Of a DNA stretch of 64,000 nt, positions 36,578 through 45,549 are shown piece after piece. The DNA comes from Alphaproteobacteria bacterium. GTDB lineage: Bacteria; Pseudomonadota; Alphaproteobacteria; UBA828. The notes below the pieces were generated by a model that made no database searches, had not been told where the DNA came from, and was given only the letters and a program-made list of their open reading frames with translations. Position 1 is the first letter of the stretch; each line of letters begins with the position of its first letter. The DNA is taken from contig WTGU01000144.1 in the NCBI GenBank assembly GCA_011523425.1, positions 1 through 64,000 of the forward strand, read 5' to 3'. The position numbers and the translations under genes were made by a program.

Positions 36578-36735
36578 GTGCGCGGCGGCATCGGCACGGA
36601 GGTGGCAGCCATGGTGGTAGACAAGCCATTCGACGATCATGACGCCCTCGTCGCGCGCCTCACACCGACCGCCTCAAGCTCGAAGCTATCCCGTCCTAAG
36701 AGCGAATCCTGAGGGCGGCACACAAGCTGTTCTAG
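36578..36735 (+). pseudogene. Decayed copy of the E1 beta 3' end
   Basis: Translates as [19 protein letters not shown], matching [19 protein letters not shown] of the intact gene. After a deletion of about 25 bases that shifts the frame, DRLKLEAIPS, an in-frame TAA, then ERILRAAHKLF and a final TAG match the end of the E1 gene codon by codon. The stop replaces CAG. Many third positions differ, so the copy is old or came from a related strain. Homology begins abruptly near 36575. It is a non-functional remnant. Confidence 0.88.
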
Positions 36736-36799
36736 TGCGCGCGACCGCGGCTACTGGATAATAGCATGTCACGAATTCGCCATAACGTGCGAGGAAACA

Positions 36800-37759
36800 G
36801 TGTCTGAAATTCCAGAAAATGTGCCCTCCCGTGGAGGCACAGGTATCGCGGAGTTTTTGGCGGACTTGGGAATTTCCGCCATTTTTCAACCCGGAATCGT
36901 CAAGGCGATAGGTCATCTGATGTATGCGGCTGCAGACGTTCCTGCGGCTTATCTGGAAGGAGTCGCTGACAGCATTCGATCCACAACGGAGAGCCGAAGA
37001 CATCTCCGTCTTGAAGTAGCACGATCCCTAGCCGACAGATTTGAAACCAATTCCGAATTGGCAGCTAGAGCTTACTCGCAGAATGCCACAAAAATTCTTA
37101 AGGAACAGATCAATGTGGAGGACGTCTTAGGAATTGCACTTGAGCAACTGTCTACAACTCATGGGACAGCAGAACCCAACGGCGTACCCGAAGACGACTG
37201 GCTAACTGCCTTCAGAAACGAAGCTGCACAGCGATCGTCCGAGGAAATGAAACTTGCGTTTGGAAGAATATTGGCCGGACAAATTCGGGAGCCAGGAACA
37301 TACTCGATTCGCACTATGCGAGCTCTCGGAGTTATGGACACTCAAACAGCATCCCTATTCAAAGTGCTTTGCAACATAGCCTTTGTTGTTTCTGCCGTAG
37401 ATACTAGAGTCATTACACCAAGCGGCAATGCTGGAAATAACGCACTTCAAGAATTTGGACTTTCATTTTTGAAATTAAATGTCCTACAAGAAAACGGATT
37501 GATTATATCGGACTACAATTCGTGGTTGGAGTACTCACAGCTTATCCAAGTTCCAATACCAATGTCATATGCGGGGCGGCGGGTTAGACTTGAGCCATTG
37601 GAGGGAATGGGAAACTCGACAAAGTTGCACGGTGTTGCCCTCACCAAAATGGGAACTGAGCTTTATTCGGTGGTGGATCTGGAAGAGAATAACAACTACA
37701 CAATAAAGTTGGTCGAATGCTTCAGAAACAACAATATAGCCTTACGTATTCTACGATAA
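36800..37759 (+). CDS. DUF2806-like protein, horizontally acquired
   Basis: A 319-residue protein starting at GTG after gaggaa. The central motif DWLTAFRNEAAQRSSEEMKLAFGRILAGQI and the following EPGTYSIRTMRALGVMDTQTASLF are typical of DUF2806 (TIGR03899-like). The N-terminal third is helical, with a moderately hydrophobic stretch (36-53, GHLMYAAADVPAAYL). Composition is near half GC with many A/T-ending codons, far from its neighbours, so transfer is nearly certain. Genes of this family often sit in phage or defence regions; function is unproven. It stands alone, directly after the E1 remnant. Confidence 0.75.
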   Translation: MSEIPENVPSRGGTGIAEFLADLGISAIFQPGIVKAIGHLMYAAADVPAAYLEGVADSIRSTTESRRHLRLEVARSLADRFETNSELAARAYSQNATKILKEQINVEDVLGIALEQLSTTHGTAEPNGVPEDDWLTAFRNEAAQRSSEEMKLAFGRILAGQIREPGTYSIRTMRALGVMDTQTASLFKVLCNIAFVVSAVDTRVITPSGNAGNNALQEFGLSFLKLNVLQENGLIISDYNSWLEYSQLIQVPIPMSYAGRRVRLEPLEGMGNSTKLHGVALTKMGTELYSVVDLEENNNYTIKLVECFRNNNIALRILR

Positions 37760-37935
37760 GAGCAGTTCTCTGAATGTACTAGAAGGACCTCCTTGTGGCG
37801 GTCACCGTCGGTGCGGCGTTTTGCTTGCTCACTGTAGTCGAATCCGTCTCATCGCTCTACCACTCTTTGGTTATGCTATGGTCGCCGCCCGCCCCGTGAC
37901 TGAGCATGGCGGCAACGTGGGGAGCCGGCATCGCA

Positions 37936-39108
37936 ATGACCTCCAACCGAATGCCCGGCCTGGATTTCGGGCTCGGCGAGACGGCCGACATGATCCGCTC
38001 GTCCGTCGAGAGCTTCGCGCAGGCCGAGATCGCCCCGCGCGCCGAGGAGATCGACGCGAGCAACGCCTTCCCGCGCGACCTCTGGCCCCGGCTCGGCGAA
38101 CTCGGGCTGCTCGGCATCACCGTGGAGGAGGAGGAAGGCGGCAGCGGCCTCGGCTACCTCGAGCACTGCGTCGCCATGGAGGAGGTGAGCCGGGCGTCGG
38201 CGTCGGTCGGCCTCAGCTACGGCGCGCACTCCAACCTCTGCGTCAACCAGCTCCGGCTCAACGGCACGCCCGCCCAGCGCGCCCGCCACCTGCCGAAGCT
38301 CATCTCCGGCGAGCATGTCGGCGCGCTCGCCATGAGCGAGCCGGGCGCGGGCTCGGACGTGGTGGGCATGCGCACGCGGGCGGAACGCAGGGGCGATCGC
38401 TACGTGCTGAACGGATCCAAGATGTGGATCACCAACGGGCCGGAGGCCGAGGTGCTGGTGGTCTACGCCAAGACCGACGCAGAGGCCGGCAGCCGCGGCA
38501 TCACCGCCTTCCTGATCGAGAAGGGCATGCCCGGCTTCTCCACCGCCCAGAAGCTCGACAAGCTCGGCATGCGCGGCTCCGACACCTGCGAGCTCGTGTT
38601 CGAGGACTGCGAGGTGCCGGCGGAGAACGTGATCGGCGCCGAGGGCGGCGGCGTGGGCGTGCTGATGAGCGGGCTCGACTACGAGCGCGCGGTGCTGGCG
38701 GCGGGCCCCCTCGGCATCATGCGCGCCTGCATGGACATCGTGCTGCCCTACGTCCACCAGCGCCAGCAGTTCGGCCGGCCCATCGGCACCTTTCAGCTCA
38801 TGCAGGGCAAGCTCGCGGACATGTACACGGCGATGAACGCCTCCCGCGCCTACGTCTACGCCGTGGCGCAGGCCTGCGATCGCGGCGAGACCAGCCGCAA
38901 GGACGCCGCCGGCGCCATCCTCTTCGCCGCCGAGAAGGCCACCTGGATGGCGCTGGAGGCGATCCAGGCGCTGGGCGGCAACGGCTACGTCAACGAGTTC
39001 GCCACCGGCCGGCTGCTGCGCGACGCCAAGCTCTACGAGATCGGCGCCGGCACCAGCGAGATCCGCCGCATGCTCATCGGCCGCGAACTCTTCGAGGAGA
39101 CCGAGTGA
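37936..39108 (+). CDS. ivd: Isovaleryl-CoA dehydrogenase
   Basis: A 390-residue flavoprotein oxidising isovaleryl-CoA to 3-methylcrotonyl-CoA in leucine breakdown. [16 protein letters not shown] is the usual start; [15 protein letters not shown] and the WITNGPEA-type motif bind FAD and substrate. The segment [22 protein letters not shown] places the catalytic Glu in DYER, as in IVD and not at the position used by most acyl-CoA dehydrogenases. [10 protein letters not shown] ends the core. The ATG at 37936 is preferred over 37906. The methylcrotonyl-CoA carboxylase genes that often follow are absent; a hairpin ends the transcript. Confidence 0.93.
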   Translation: MTSNRMPGLDFGLGETADMIRSSVESFAQAEIAPRAEEIDASNAFPRDLWPRLGELGLLGITVEEEEGGSGLGYLEHCVAMEEVSRASASVGLSYGAHSNLCVNQLRLNGTPAQRARHLPKLISGEHVGALAMSEPGAGSDVVGMRTRAERRGDRYVLNGSKMWITNGPEAEVLVVYAKTDAEAGSRGITAFLIEKGMPGFSTAQKLDKLGMRGSDTCELVFEDCEVPAENVIGAEGGGVGVLMSGLDYERAVLAAGPLGIMRACMDIVLPYVHQRQQFGRPIGTFQLMQGKLADMYTAMNASRAYVYAVAQACDRGETSRKDAAGAILFAAEKATWMALEAIQALGGNGYVNEFATGRLLRDAKLYEIGAGTSEIRRMLIGRELFEETE

Positions 39109-39144
39109 CGGCGCAGCATACTCGGCGGGCCGCGGTCGCGGCCT

Positions 39145-39174
39145 AAAGCGAGTCCGTCAAGACGGACCCGCTTT
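39145..39174. terminator. Hairpin between convergent genes
   Basis: aaagcg-a-gtccgtc, aa, gacggac-c-cgcttt: 13 of 14 positions pair. On either strand it ends in a short T-run (cgcttt), and it lies between two convergent genes, its end overlapping the stop codon of the minus-strand gene. It is a good bidirectional terminator and shares its CCGTC/GACGG core with the hairpin at 26004-26028. Confidence 0.75.
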
Positions 39175-41245
39175 ACAGCGTCCGGCAGAGCCTGAAGGCG
39201 TCGAGCACGGCGGCGTAGATGTTGCGGCTGGAGACCGCGTCGCCGATGCGGTAGAGGCGGAAGCCGCCGTCGTCGCTCCCTTCCCCGTCCCCGCCGTCTT
39301 CCTCCGGCTGCGGCCGGCCCGCCAGCAGCGCCGCCTGATCGACCGCGCCGCCGTTGGCGGCCGTCGCCGCGAGGCCGCGAAAGAGCGCGTCGGCCGGGCG
39401 GGTGCCGTGCTCGACCACGATGCGGCCGGTCTCGTGCACCTCCGCCTCGTCGGTGAGCTCATTGCGGAAGCTGACGCGGAGCCGGTTGCCCGCGCGCTCC
39501 ACCCGCTCCAGGCGCCGGTCGAGCCGGGGCTCGATGCCGAGCTCGTAGGTGCGCTTGCGCCAGATGACCTGCTCGGAATAGGCCATCTCCATGGCGAGGT
39601 GGCCGTCGAGGCCGAAGAACGCCACCGCGCCGCCCGCCCGCGCGATCGCCTCGGCCGCCGTCAGCGCGGCGTGGCGGCCGGTCCCGTCATAGACGATCGA
39701 ATCCTCCCCCGGCGGCACCGCGCCGGTGAGCACGTCGCGGACGCTGGTGCAGTGCTCGGCGCCGTCGATCCAGGCGAGGTCGGGCACGCCGCCGGTGGCA
39801 ACGATGACGATGTCGGCGCCCTCCAGAGCCTCGGCGCCGGGCTCGACGGCCGTGCCGAGGCGGACCTCGACGCCGAGCCGTTCGAGCTCGCGCGCCCGCC
39901 ACTCGACGATCCTCGCCAGCTCGCCGCGCCAGCTCGCCTGCGCCGCCAGCAGCACCTGCCCGCCGAGGTCGCCGGTCGCCTCGCAGAGCAACACCTGATG
40001 GTCCCGCTCGGCCGAGACCCGGGCGGCCTCGAGCCCCGCCGGCCCGCCGCCAGCCACCAGCACCCGGCGTGGCGTCGGGGCGCGCTCGACCGCGTGCGGC
40101 AGCTCCCGCTCGTGGCCGGTCGAGGGATTGTGCAGGCAGGTCGGGCGCTGCGCGCTCATGCAGTGGGTGGCGCCGACGCAGGGGCGCACGCGATTCCCCT
40201 CGCCCCGCGCGAGCCTGGCCACCAGCGCGGGGTCCGCGATGTGGGCGCGGGTCATCGCCACCATGTCGAGCAGGCCGCCCTGGATCGCGCGCCGCGCCGT
40301 TTCGAGCGAGGTAATCCTCGTCGCGTGGAAGACCGGCAGCCCCACCCGCTCCCTGAAGGCGCCGGCGCGGGCGAGGAACGGCGCCTCGGGCGCGGCCATG
40401 CCGGGCATGCAGTCCTCGGCGAGCTTCCGCTCCGTGTCCATGCGGCCGTAGATCGCGTTGAAGAAGTCGATGGTGCCGGACGCCTCGAACAGGGCGGCAA
40501 TCTCGATACTGTCCTCGAAGCTGAGGTGGTCGGGGCCCGCCTCGTCGATGATGAAGCGCATGCCGACGATGAAGTCGTCGCCCACGCGCTTGCGGATCGC
40601 CTCGTGCACCATCAGCCCGAAGCGGCAGCGGTTCGCGAGCGAGCCGCCGTAGCGGTCGGTGCGGCGGTTGGTCGCGGGCGAGAGGAACTGGCCGATGAGG
40701 TGCGCGCCGGTGAAGGTCTCGATGCCGTCGAGCCCGCCGTCGCGGCAGCGCTCCGCGGCCTCGGCGAAGTCCGCCACCACCCGGCGGATGTCGCTCTCGT
40801 CCATCTCGCGGGCGAAGGCCCGGTGCAGGGTCTCGCGCACCGGCGACGGGCCGATGGGCGGGAGCGCCGCGCCGGCGTAGGGCTCGGCCCGGCCGCCGAC
40901 ATGGCTCACCTGGCACATGAGCGCGGCGCCATGGGCGTGGATGCGGCGCGAGAAGGCGCGGAAGTGCTCGACCACGCGCTCGTCGTGCAGCTCGATCTGC
41001 GGAAGCTGCCACGCGGACTCCGGCGAAACGTTGGACGAGCCGCCGAACATGGTGAGCGCGAGCCCGCCTTCCGCCTTGACCTCGTGGTAGCGCTGGTAGC
41101 GCTCCCCCGGCATGCCGCCCTCGGCCAGCCCGCAGGCGTGGCTCGTGCTCATGATGCGGTTCCTGAGCGTGAGGTGCTTCAGGCGGAAGGGCTGGAGCAG
41201 CGGGTCGGTCGCGGCGTCGCGCGATGACGGCACGCTCTGGGGCAT
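39173..41245 (-). CDS. NADH:flavin oxidoreductase with Fe-S and FAD domains (DgcA/FadH-like)
   Basis: A 690-residue enzyme with the three-domain plan of trimethylamine dehydrogenase and 2,4-dienoyl-CoA reductase. A TIM-barrel FMN domain (residues 1-340) starts with LLQPFRLKHLTLRNRIM. A four-iron-cluster segment follows, then FAD (VLVAGGGPAGLEAARV) and NAD domains. The cluster motif reads CVGATHCM to PTCLHNP: the second of the four usual Cys is Ala, a variant I recall from demethylases of the dimethylglycine/N-methylproline type. The role may be N-demethylation of a methylated amine. The ATG at 41245 has a GGAG at good distance. It is divergent from the amidohydrolase. Confidence 0.82.
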   Translation of the reverse strand: MPQSVPSSRDAATDPLLQPFRLKHLTLRNRIMSTSHACGLAEGGMPGERYQRYHEVKAEGGLALTMFGGSSNVSPESAWQLPQIELHDERVVEHFRAFSRRIHAHGAALMCQVSHVGGRAEPYAGAALPPIGPSPVRETLHRAFAREMDESDIRRVVADFAEAAERCRDGGLDGIETFTGAHLIGQFLSPATNRRTDRYGGSLANRCRFGLMVHEAIRKRVGDDFIVGMRFIIDEAGPDHLSFEDSIEIAALFEASGTIDFFNAIYGRMDTERKLAEDCMPGMAAPEAPFLARAGAFRERVGLPVFHATRITSLETARRAIQGGLLDMVAMTRAHIADPALVARLARGEGNRVRPCVGATHCMSAQRPTCLHNPSTGHERELPHAVERAPTPRRVLVAGGGPAGLEAARVSAERDHQVLLCEATGDLGGQVLLAAQASWRGELARIVEWRARELERLGVEVRLGTAVEPGAEALEGADIVIVATGGVPDLAWIDGAEHCTSVRDVLTGAVPPGEDSIVYDGTGRHAALTAAEAIARAGGAVAFFGLDGHLAMEMAYSEQVIWRKRTYELGIEPRLDRRLERVERAGNRLRVSFRNELTDEAEVHETGRIVVEHGTRPADALFRGLAATAANGGAVDQAALLAGRPQPEEDGGDGEGSDDGGFRLYRIGDAVSSRNIYAAVLDAFRLCRTL

Positions 41246-41559
41246 GAGTCCGGTCTCCGGCGGCTGAGGCACGCGGCGCAGGCCGGTGCGAGCCCATCGC
41301 CGCTCAGGATAGTGGCGCTGGAGCGCACGCGCAGCCCTCCGGTCGCTCGCGCCGCCGCGCCCGATTGTTCCGGCGTGCTCAGGAGTCTACACTGAGGCAG
41401 GCAGCCGGGGCCCGTCCGGGGTTTTGGCTGGACCGGCAGAGGGGTGCGGCCCCGCGCGCTCGACCCGCATGGCGGCGAGAGCGGAACGCCGGCAAGAGCA
41501 ACAACAGGGGCAGCGTGGCCGCCGCGCGCCGACCGCCGGTCGGGCGAGAGGGGGCGACC

Positions 41560-42861
41560 ATGACGCAGACTCTGTTCACCAACATCATGATCTTCGACGG
41601 CTCCGGCAAGAAGACCTACCGGGGCGAGGTGCTGGTCCAGGGCAACCGGATCAAGAAGGTCTCCAAGGGCAAGAAGAAGCTCGCGCGGAACGGCGCCCAG
41701 GTGGTCGACGGCGGCGGCGCGACGCTGATGCCGGGCCTCATCAACGGTCACTCCCACATCGGCTACTCCGAGGAGGGGACGTCCCTCTACTCCCTTGGCG
41801 ACACGCCGCCCGAGGAGAACACGCTGATCACGATGCGCCACGCGCAGATTCTCCACGACCACGGCTTCACCGCCCTGGTCTGCGCCGCGACGGGCAAGAC
41901 CCGCATGGACATCGTGATCCGGAACGCCGTCGACGCCGGCGAGATGGCGGGCCCGCGCATCCTCGCCGCCTCGCCGGAGCTGACGGTCACCGGCGGCCTG
42001 GGCGACGCGCGCCAGCTCCACATGCATCACGGCGCCTTCTCGATCATCTGCGACGGGGAGGAGGAGTTCCGCCGCACGGCGCGGATGCTGTGCCGCGAAG
42101 GCGTCGACATCCTCAAGATCATGCCGTCGGGCGACGAGTTCATCTATCCCTACGGCCGGGGCGACACGACCGTGATGACGGAGGAGGAGGTGGCGGCGGT
42201 CTGCCAGGTCGCCCGGCAGCGCAACCGGCGCGTCTGCGCCCACGCGCGGACCTCGGAATCGGTCAGGCTCTGCCTCAAGTACGGCGTCAACATCATCCAC
42301 CACGCAACCTACGCCGACGACGAGACAATCGACATGCTGGTGGCGGCCAAGGACGAGGTCTTCGTGGTACCGGCCATCGGCATCACCCACAACACGGCCT
42401 ACGAGTCCGCCGAGTTCGGCATGCCGCCGGAAAGCGAGATCGCGCTCCGGCACCACCACGAGCTCGCCATCGTCAGCGAGACCATGAAGAAGCTGCATGC
42501 GCGCGGCGTGCGCGTCCTCCCCTTCGGCGACTACGCCTTCGCCTGGGTGCCGCACGGGACGGATGCGCGGGACTTCGAGCACTTCGTGAACTACTTCGAG
42601 TTCTCCCCGGCCGAGGTGCTGCATGCGGCGACCAAGCTCGGCGGCGAGCTCTATGCCTTCGCCAACGCGCAAGGGACCGGGATCCCCGAGATGGGAGAGG
42701 TCAGGGAGGGCTATCTCGCCGATCTCATCATGATCGACGGCGATCCGCTGGCGGACCTCACGCTCTTCCAGGACAAGGAAAACATCCTCATGGTCATGAA
42801 GGACGGCGCCTACCACAAGCCGCCCCAGCCGCGCCGGCGGGTGGCGGCTGCGGCGGAGTGA
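41560..42861 (+). CDS. Amidohydrolase family protein
   Basis: A 433-residue metal-dependent hydrolase of the imidazolonepropionase/prolidase branch. The N-terminal beta-sandwich leads to the HxH motif INGHSHIGYS, a lysine in DILKIMPSGDEF, two histidines in VCAHARTSESVRLCLKYG and NIIHHATYADDE, and the metal Asp in VLPFGDYAF. The start at 41560 gives MTQTLFTNIMIFDGSG, the usual beginning. It may open a lactam, hydantoin or dipeptide bond. The FAD oxidoreductase follows after 135 bases and the two could share a pathway. Confidence 0.88.
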   Translation: MTQTLFTNIMIFDGSGKKTYRGEVLVQGNRIKKVSKGKKKLARNGAQVVDGGGATLMPGLINGHSHIGYSEEGTSLYSLGDTPPEENTLITMRHAQILHDHGFTALVCAATGKTRMDIVIRNAVDAGEMAGPRILAASPELTVTGGLGDARQLHMHHGAFSIICDGEEEFRRTARMLCREGVDILKIMPSGDEFIYPYGRGDTTVMTEEEVAAVCQVARQRNRRVCAHARTSESVRLCLKYGVNIIHHATYADDETIDMLVAAKDEVFVVPAIGITHNTAYESAEFGMPPESEIALRHHHELAIVSETMKKLHARGVRVLPFGDYAFAWVPHGTDARDFEHFVNYFEFSPAEVLHAATKLGGELYAFANAQGTGIPEMGEVREGYLADLIMIDGDPLADLTLFQDKENILMVMKDGAYHKPPQPRRRVAAAAE

Positions 42862-42996
42862 GCCCGGCAGCGCCCCCTCTCACCGGCTGACGGCCCGCTC
42901 CCGCCGCCGCTCGCAGCCGGCCCGCATCGGGTCTCTTTCCCTCCGCCCGCTCGCTCCGGCCGTGTAGGATGCGCGCGCCCGGAGGGAGCGAGCGGC

Positions 42997-44337
42997 ATGG
43001 AGAGATACCTCCCGAGCCTCGGAGCGGACGCGCTCAAGGGCGTGCCCGCGTTCGGCGACTACGACGTCGTGGTGATCGGCGGCGGGCCCGCCGGCATCGC
43101 CGCGTCGACCACCGCCGCCGAGCTGGGGCACCGGACGCTGCTGGTCGAGCGGCTGGGCTACTGCGGCGGCGCTGCGGTCTCCGGCATGTCGGGCACCATC
43201 TGCGGCCTCTACATGACGGTGGAGGAGCCCCGCATCACCCAGCCGCAGCAGGTCGTCTTCGGCTTCGCCGAGCGCTTCCGCGCCGCGCTGGAGGCGAACG
43301 GCGGCGTCACCCGCCCGCAGATCTACGGCAAGAGCTGGGTGGTGACCCACGACTGCGCGACCTACAAGCGCGTCGCCACCGACCTGGTGCGGGGCGCCGG
43401 CATCGATGCGCTCTACCACACGCAGATGATCGACGTGATCGTGGACGGCGACGCGCTCGCCGGCCTCGTCCTGCTCACCAAGTCGGGCTTCACCAGGGTC
43501 GGCGCGAGCCGGGTGATCGACGCCAGCGGCGATGCCGACGCCGTCTTCAAGATGGGGCTGCACACCACCAAGGGGAACGACGGCGTCATCCAGAACCCGA
43601 CGATGATGTTCAAGATCGGCAATGTCGACGTGCCGCGCTATCTCGCCTACTGGGGCGAGGATACGATCTCGCCGCCCAAGGTCATCTCCATGCTGGAGGC
43701 GCGCGACGCGCTGGTGCGCAAGAAGGTCTGGCTCTTCCCGACCGTGAACCCGGGCGAGATGCTCGTGAACGCCACCAAGATCATCGGCTTCGACGGCCGG
43801 GATCTGGACGTGACGGACCCGGTCGATCACACCGAAGCGGAGCAGTTCGGCATCTACCAGGCGCGCGCCTTTTTCTCCTTCCTGAAGGAGACCATTCCCG
43901 GCTGCGAGAACGCCTATTTCATCGACTACGGCGCCGAGGTCGGCGTGCGGCAGACCCGCTCGATCGACGGCGTGGCGCGGCTGATGAACGCCGATGTCGT
44001 CGAGACGCGCAAGTGCCCGGATGCCATCGCCCGCTCGAGCTGGCCCATCGAGCTTCACCAGGGCGCCAAGCCCAAGACGGAGTGGCTGGTGGACGACTAT
44101 TACGAGGTCCCTTTCGGCACTCTCGTGCCGAGGGAGGGCCGCAACGTCATCGTCGCCGGCCGCTGCCTCAGCGCCGAGCACGAGGCTCTCGCGAGCTGCC
44201 GGGTCACCGCCCAGTGCTTCGAGTACGGCCGCGCCGCCGCGATTGCTGCGGACATCTCGATCCGCGACGACATCGCGTTCCGGGAAATCGACGGCGTCGC
44301 CGTCGCGGAGCGCATGGGGGCGGACGGCGCGGCCTAG
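42997..44337 (+). CDS. FAD-dependent oxidoreductase (FAD_oxidored family)
   Basis: A 446-residue flavoprotein with a dinucleotide fold (VVVIGGGPAGIAASTTAAEL, residues 24-43), GYCGGAAVSGM near residue 55, and the C-terminal GRCLSAEHEALASCRVTAQC segment typical of PF12831-type proteins. Members are often annotated as putative dehydrogenases or GMC-unrelated oxidases; the electron acceptor is unknown. GGAGGGAG precedes the ATG at slightly long spacing. It stands between the amidohydrolase and two enolase-superfamily genes on the same strand. Confidence 0.85.
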   Translation: MERYLPSLGADALKGVPAFGDYDVVVIGGGPAGIAASTTAAELGHRTLLVERLGYCGGAAVSGMSGTICGLYMTVEEPRITQPQQVVFGFAERFRAALEANGGVTRPQIYGKSWVVTHDCATYKRVATDLVRGAGIDALYHTQMIDVIVDGDALAGLVLLTKSGFTRVGASRVIDASGDADAVFKMGLHTTKGNDGVIQNPTMMFKIGNVDVPRYLAYWGEDTISPPKVISMLEARDALVRKKVWLFPTVNPGEMLVNATKIIGFDGRDLDVTDPVDHTEAEQFGIYQARAFFSFLKETIPGCENAYFIDYGAEVGVRQTRSIDGVARLMNADVVETRKCPDAIARSSWPIELHQGAKPKTEWLVDDYYEVPFGTLVPREGRNVIVAGRCLSAEHEALASCRVTAQCFEYGRAAAIAADISIRDDIAFREIDGVAVAERMGADGAA

Positions 44338-44355
44338 GCGAAGCGGATTGGGCTA

Positions 44356-44378
44356 GGCAATAACGGCGTGTTATTGCC
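44356..44378. promoter_or_regulatory. Perfect 9-bp inverted repeat upstream of the enolase-superfamily pair
   Basis: ggcaataac, five bases, gttattgcc: perfect arms in an AT-rich gap just after the FAD oxidoreductase stop and 41 bases before the next start. It looks like a dimeric regulator site, and gttatgttatt follows it directly. It could also be a weak terminator of the previous gene, though the arms are AT-rich. Confidence 0.55.
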
Positions 44379-44418
44379 CAGTTATGTTATTTATCTGATC
44401 TTGTAAGAGAAGCATCCG

Positions 44419-45549
44419 ATGCCCCCTGTCACCGTCGAGCGGATCGAGCTGCTGGCGATCGGGCCCGATGGCGAGAGGACCTCCTGGTCCTCCCACCTCG
44501 GTCCCATGCACGAGGCGCTGATCCTCGCGCGGCTCGGCCTCGCCAACGGCGTCGACGCGATCGCGGGCACCACGACCTATACCGAGCACGAGTTCGACAG
44601 GACCGTGTTCTCCGCGGCGTCATTGATGGCGCCGTTCGTGCTGGGACGCGACGTGTTCGAGAGCGCCGCGCTCTACGCCGACATGCGCAAACGCTCCGTA
44701 CCGCTCGGCCACATGGCCACCTCTCTTTTCGACATCGCAGTGCATGACGGCCAGGCAAAATCCCTGGAGCGGCCGGTACCGCTTTACCGTACGCTCGGCG
44801 CCGCCCGTCACGAGATCGAGGCCTACGCATCGAGCCCGCTGTTTCCGGACGACAACGGCTACATGGACTACTGCCGAACGATGCTGGACCGCGGTTATCG
44901 GGCGATCAAGATTCATCCCTATTGCGTGTTGGACGACGACATGCGCCTGGTGCATGCGCTGGTCGAGGAGTTCGCGGACCGGGAGATCGGCTGGAGCCTG
45001 GATTCGGACGGGATGTACACACGCGACCAAGCGCTCCGCATGGGACGGAGTCTCGATGCGGCCGGGTGGGAGTTCTTCGAGGCGCCGCTCCCCGACGCGG
45101 ACCTCGACGGCTACCGGGCGCTCGCGGGCGCGCTCGACCTCGACGTGCTCTGCGGCGGGAACAGCCTCCCCGACCTCCACCTGATCGGTCTCGCGCTCGA
45201 GATGGGCGCCTGGGACCGGGTCCGCTTCGACGTGACCGGGATCGGCGGCGTCACCGGCGCCCGCCGGGCCATGGCGCTCGCGGACGCGCACGGCAGGAAG
45301 AGCGAGATCCAGAGCTGGGGCTACACGCTGACGCAGGCCGCCAACCTCCACCTCATGCTCGCCCATGCCAATTGCGGCCGCTTCGAGCAGGCGACGCCGG
45401 CGGAGAAGTACGAGTTCGGCGCCTGCCAGGTCATCCGCCCGGACGCCGACGGCCTCGTCCGCCCGAGCGGCCTGCCCGGCCTCGGCGTCGAGATGGACCG
45501 CGACGCGATCGAGCCCTTCGTCTACGCCCGACGCGTGTTCCGACGATGA
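44419..45549 (+). CDS. Enolase superfamily protein (MR/MLE-like), atypical metal site
   Basis: A 376-residue mandelate racemase/muconate-lactonizing-type protein. The capping domain is followed by a barrel with Lys in YRAIKIHPY, an Asp ligand in SLDSDGMYT, a Glu ligand in FFEAPLPDADLDGY and a C-terminal general-base region (EIQSWGYTLTQAANLH). The third metal ligand, normally a Glu or Asp (GEN/GD), reads CGGN here. Activity may be changed, or the ligand provided elsewhere. It overlaps the next enolase-superfamily gene by four bases. Confidence 0.85.
   Translation: MPPVTVERIELLAIGPDGERTSWSSHLGPMHEALILARLGLANGVDAIAGTTTYTEHEFDRTVFSAASLMAPFVLGRDVFESAALYADMRKRSVPLGHMATSLFDIAVHDGQAKSLERPVPLYRTLGAARHEIEAYASSPLFPDDNGYMDYCRTMLDRGYRAIKIHPYCVLDDDMRLVHALVEEFADREIGWSLDSDGMYTRDQALRMGRSLDAAGWEFFEAPLPDADLDGYRALAGALDLDVLCGGNSLPDLHLIGLALEMGAWDRVRFDVTGIGGVTGARRAMALADAHGRKSEIQSWGYTLTQAANLHLMLAHANCGRFEQATPAEKYEFGACQVIRPDADGLVRPSGLPGLGVEMDRDAIEPFVYARRVFRR

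Noticed and set aside
36079-36624. A 181-codon minus-strand frame in the accessory stretch
   Set aside because: Low-complexity, Arg/Pro-rich, overlaps the repeats and the E1 remnant; no ribosome binding site or motif.
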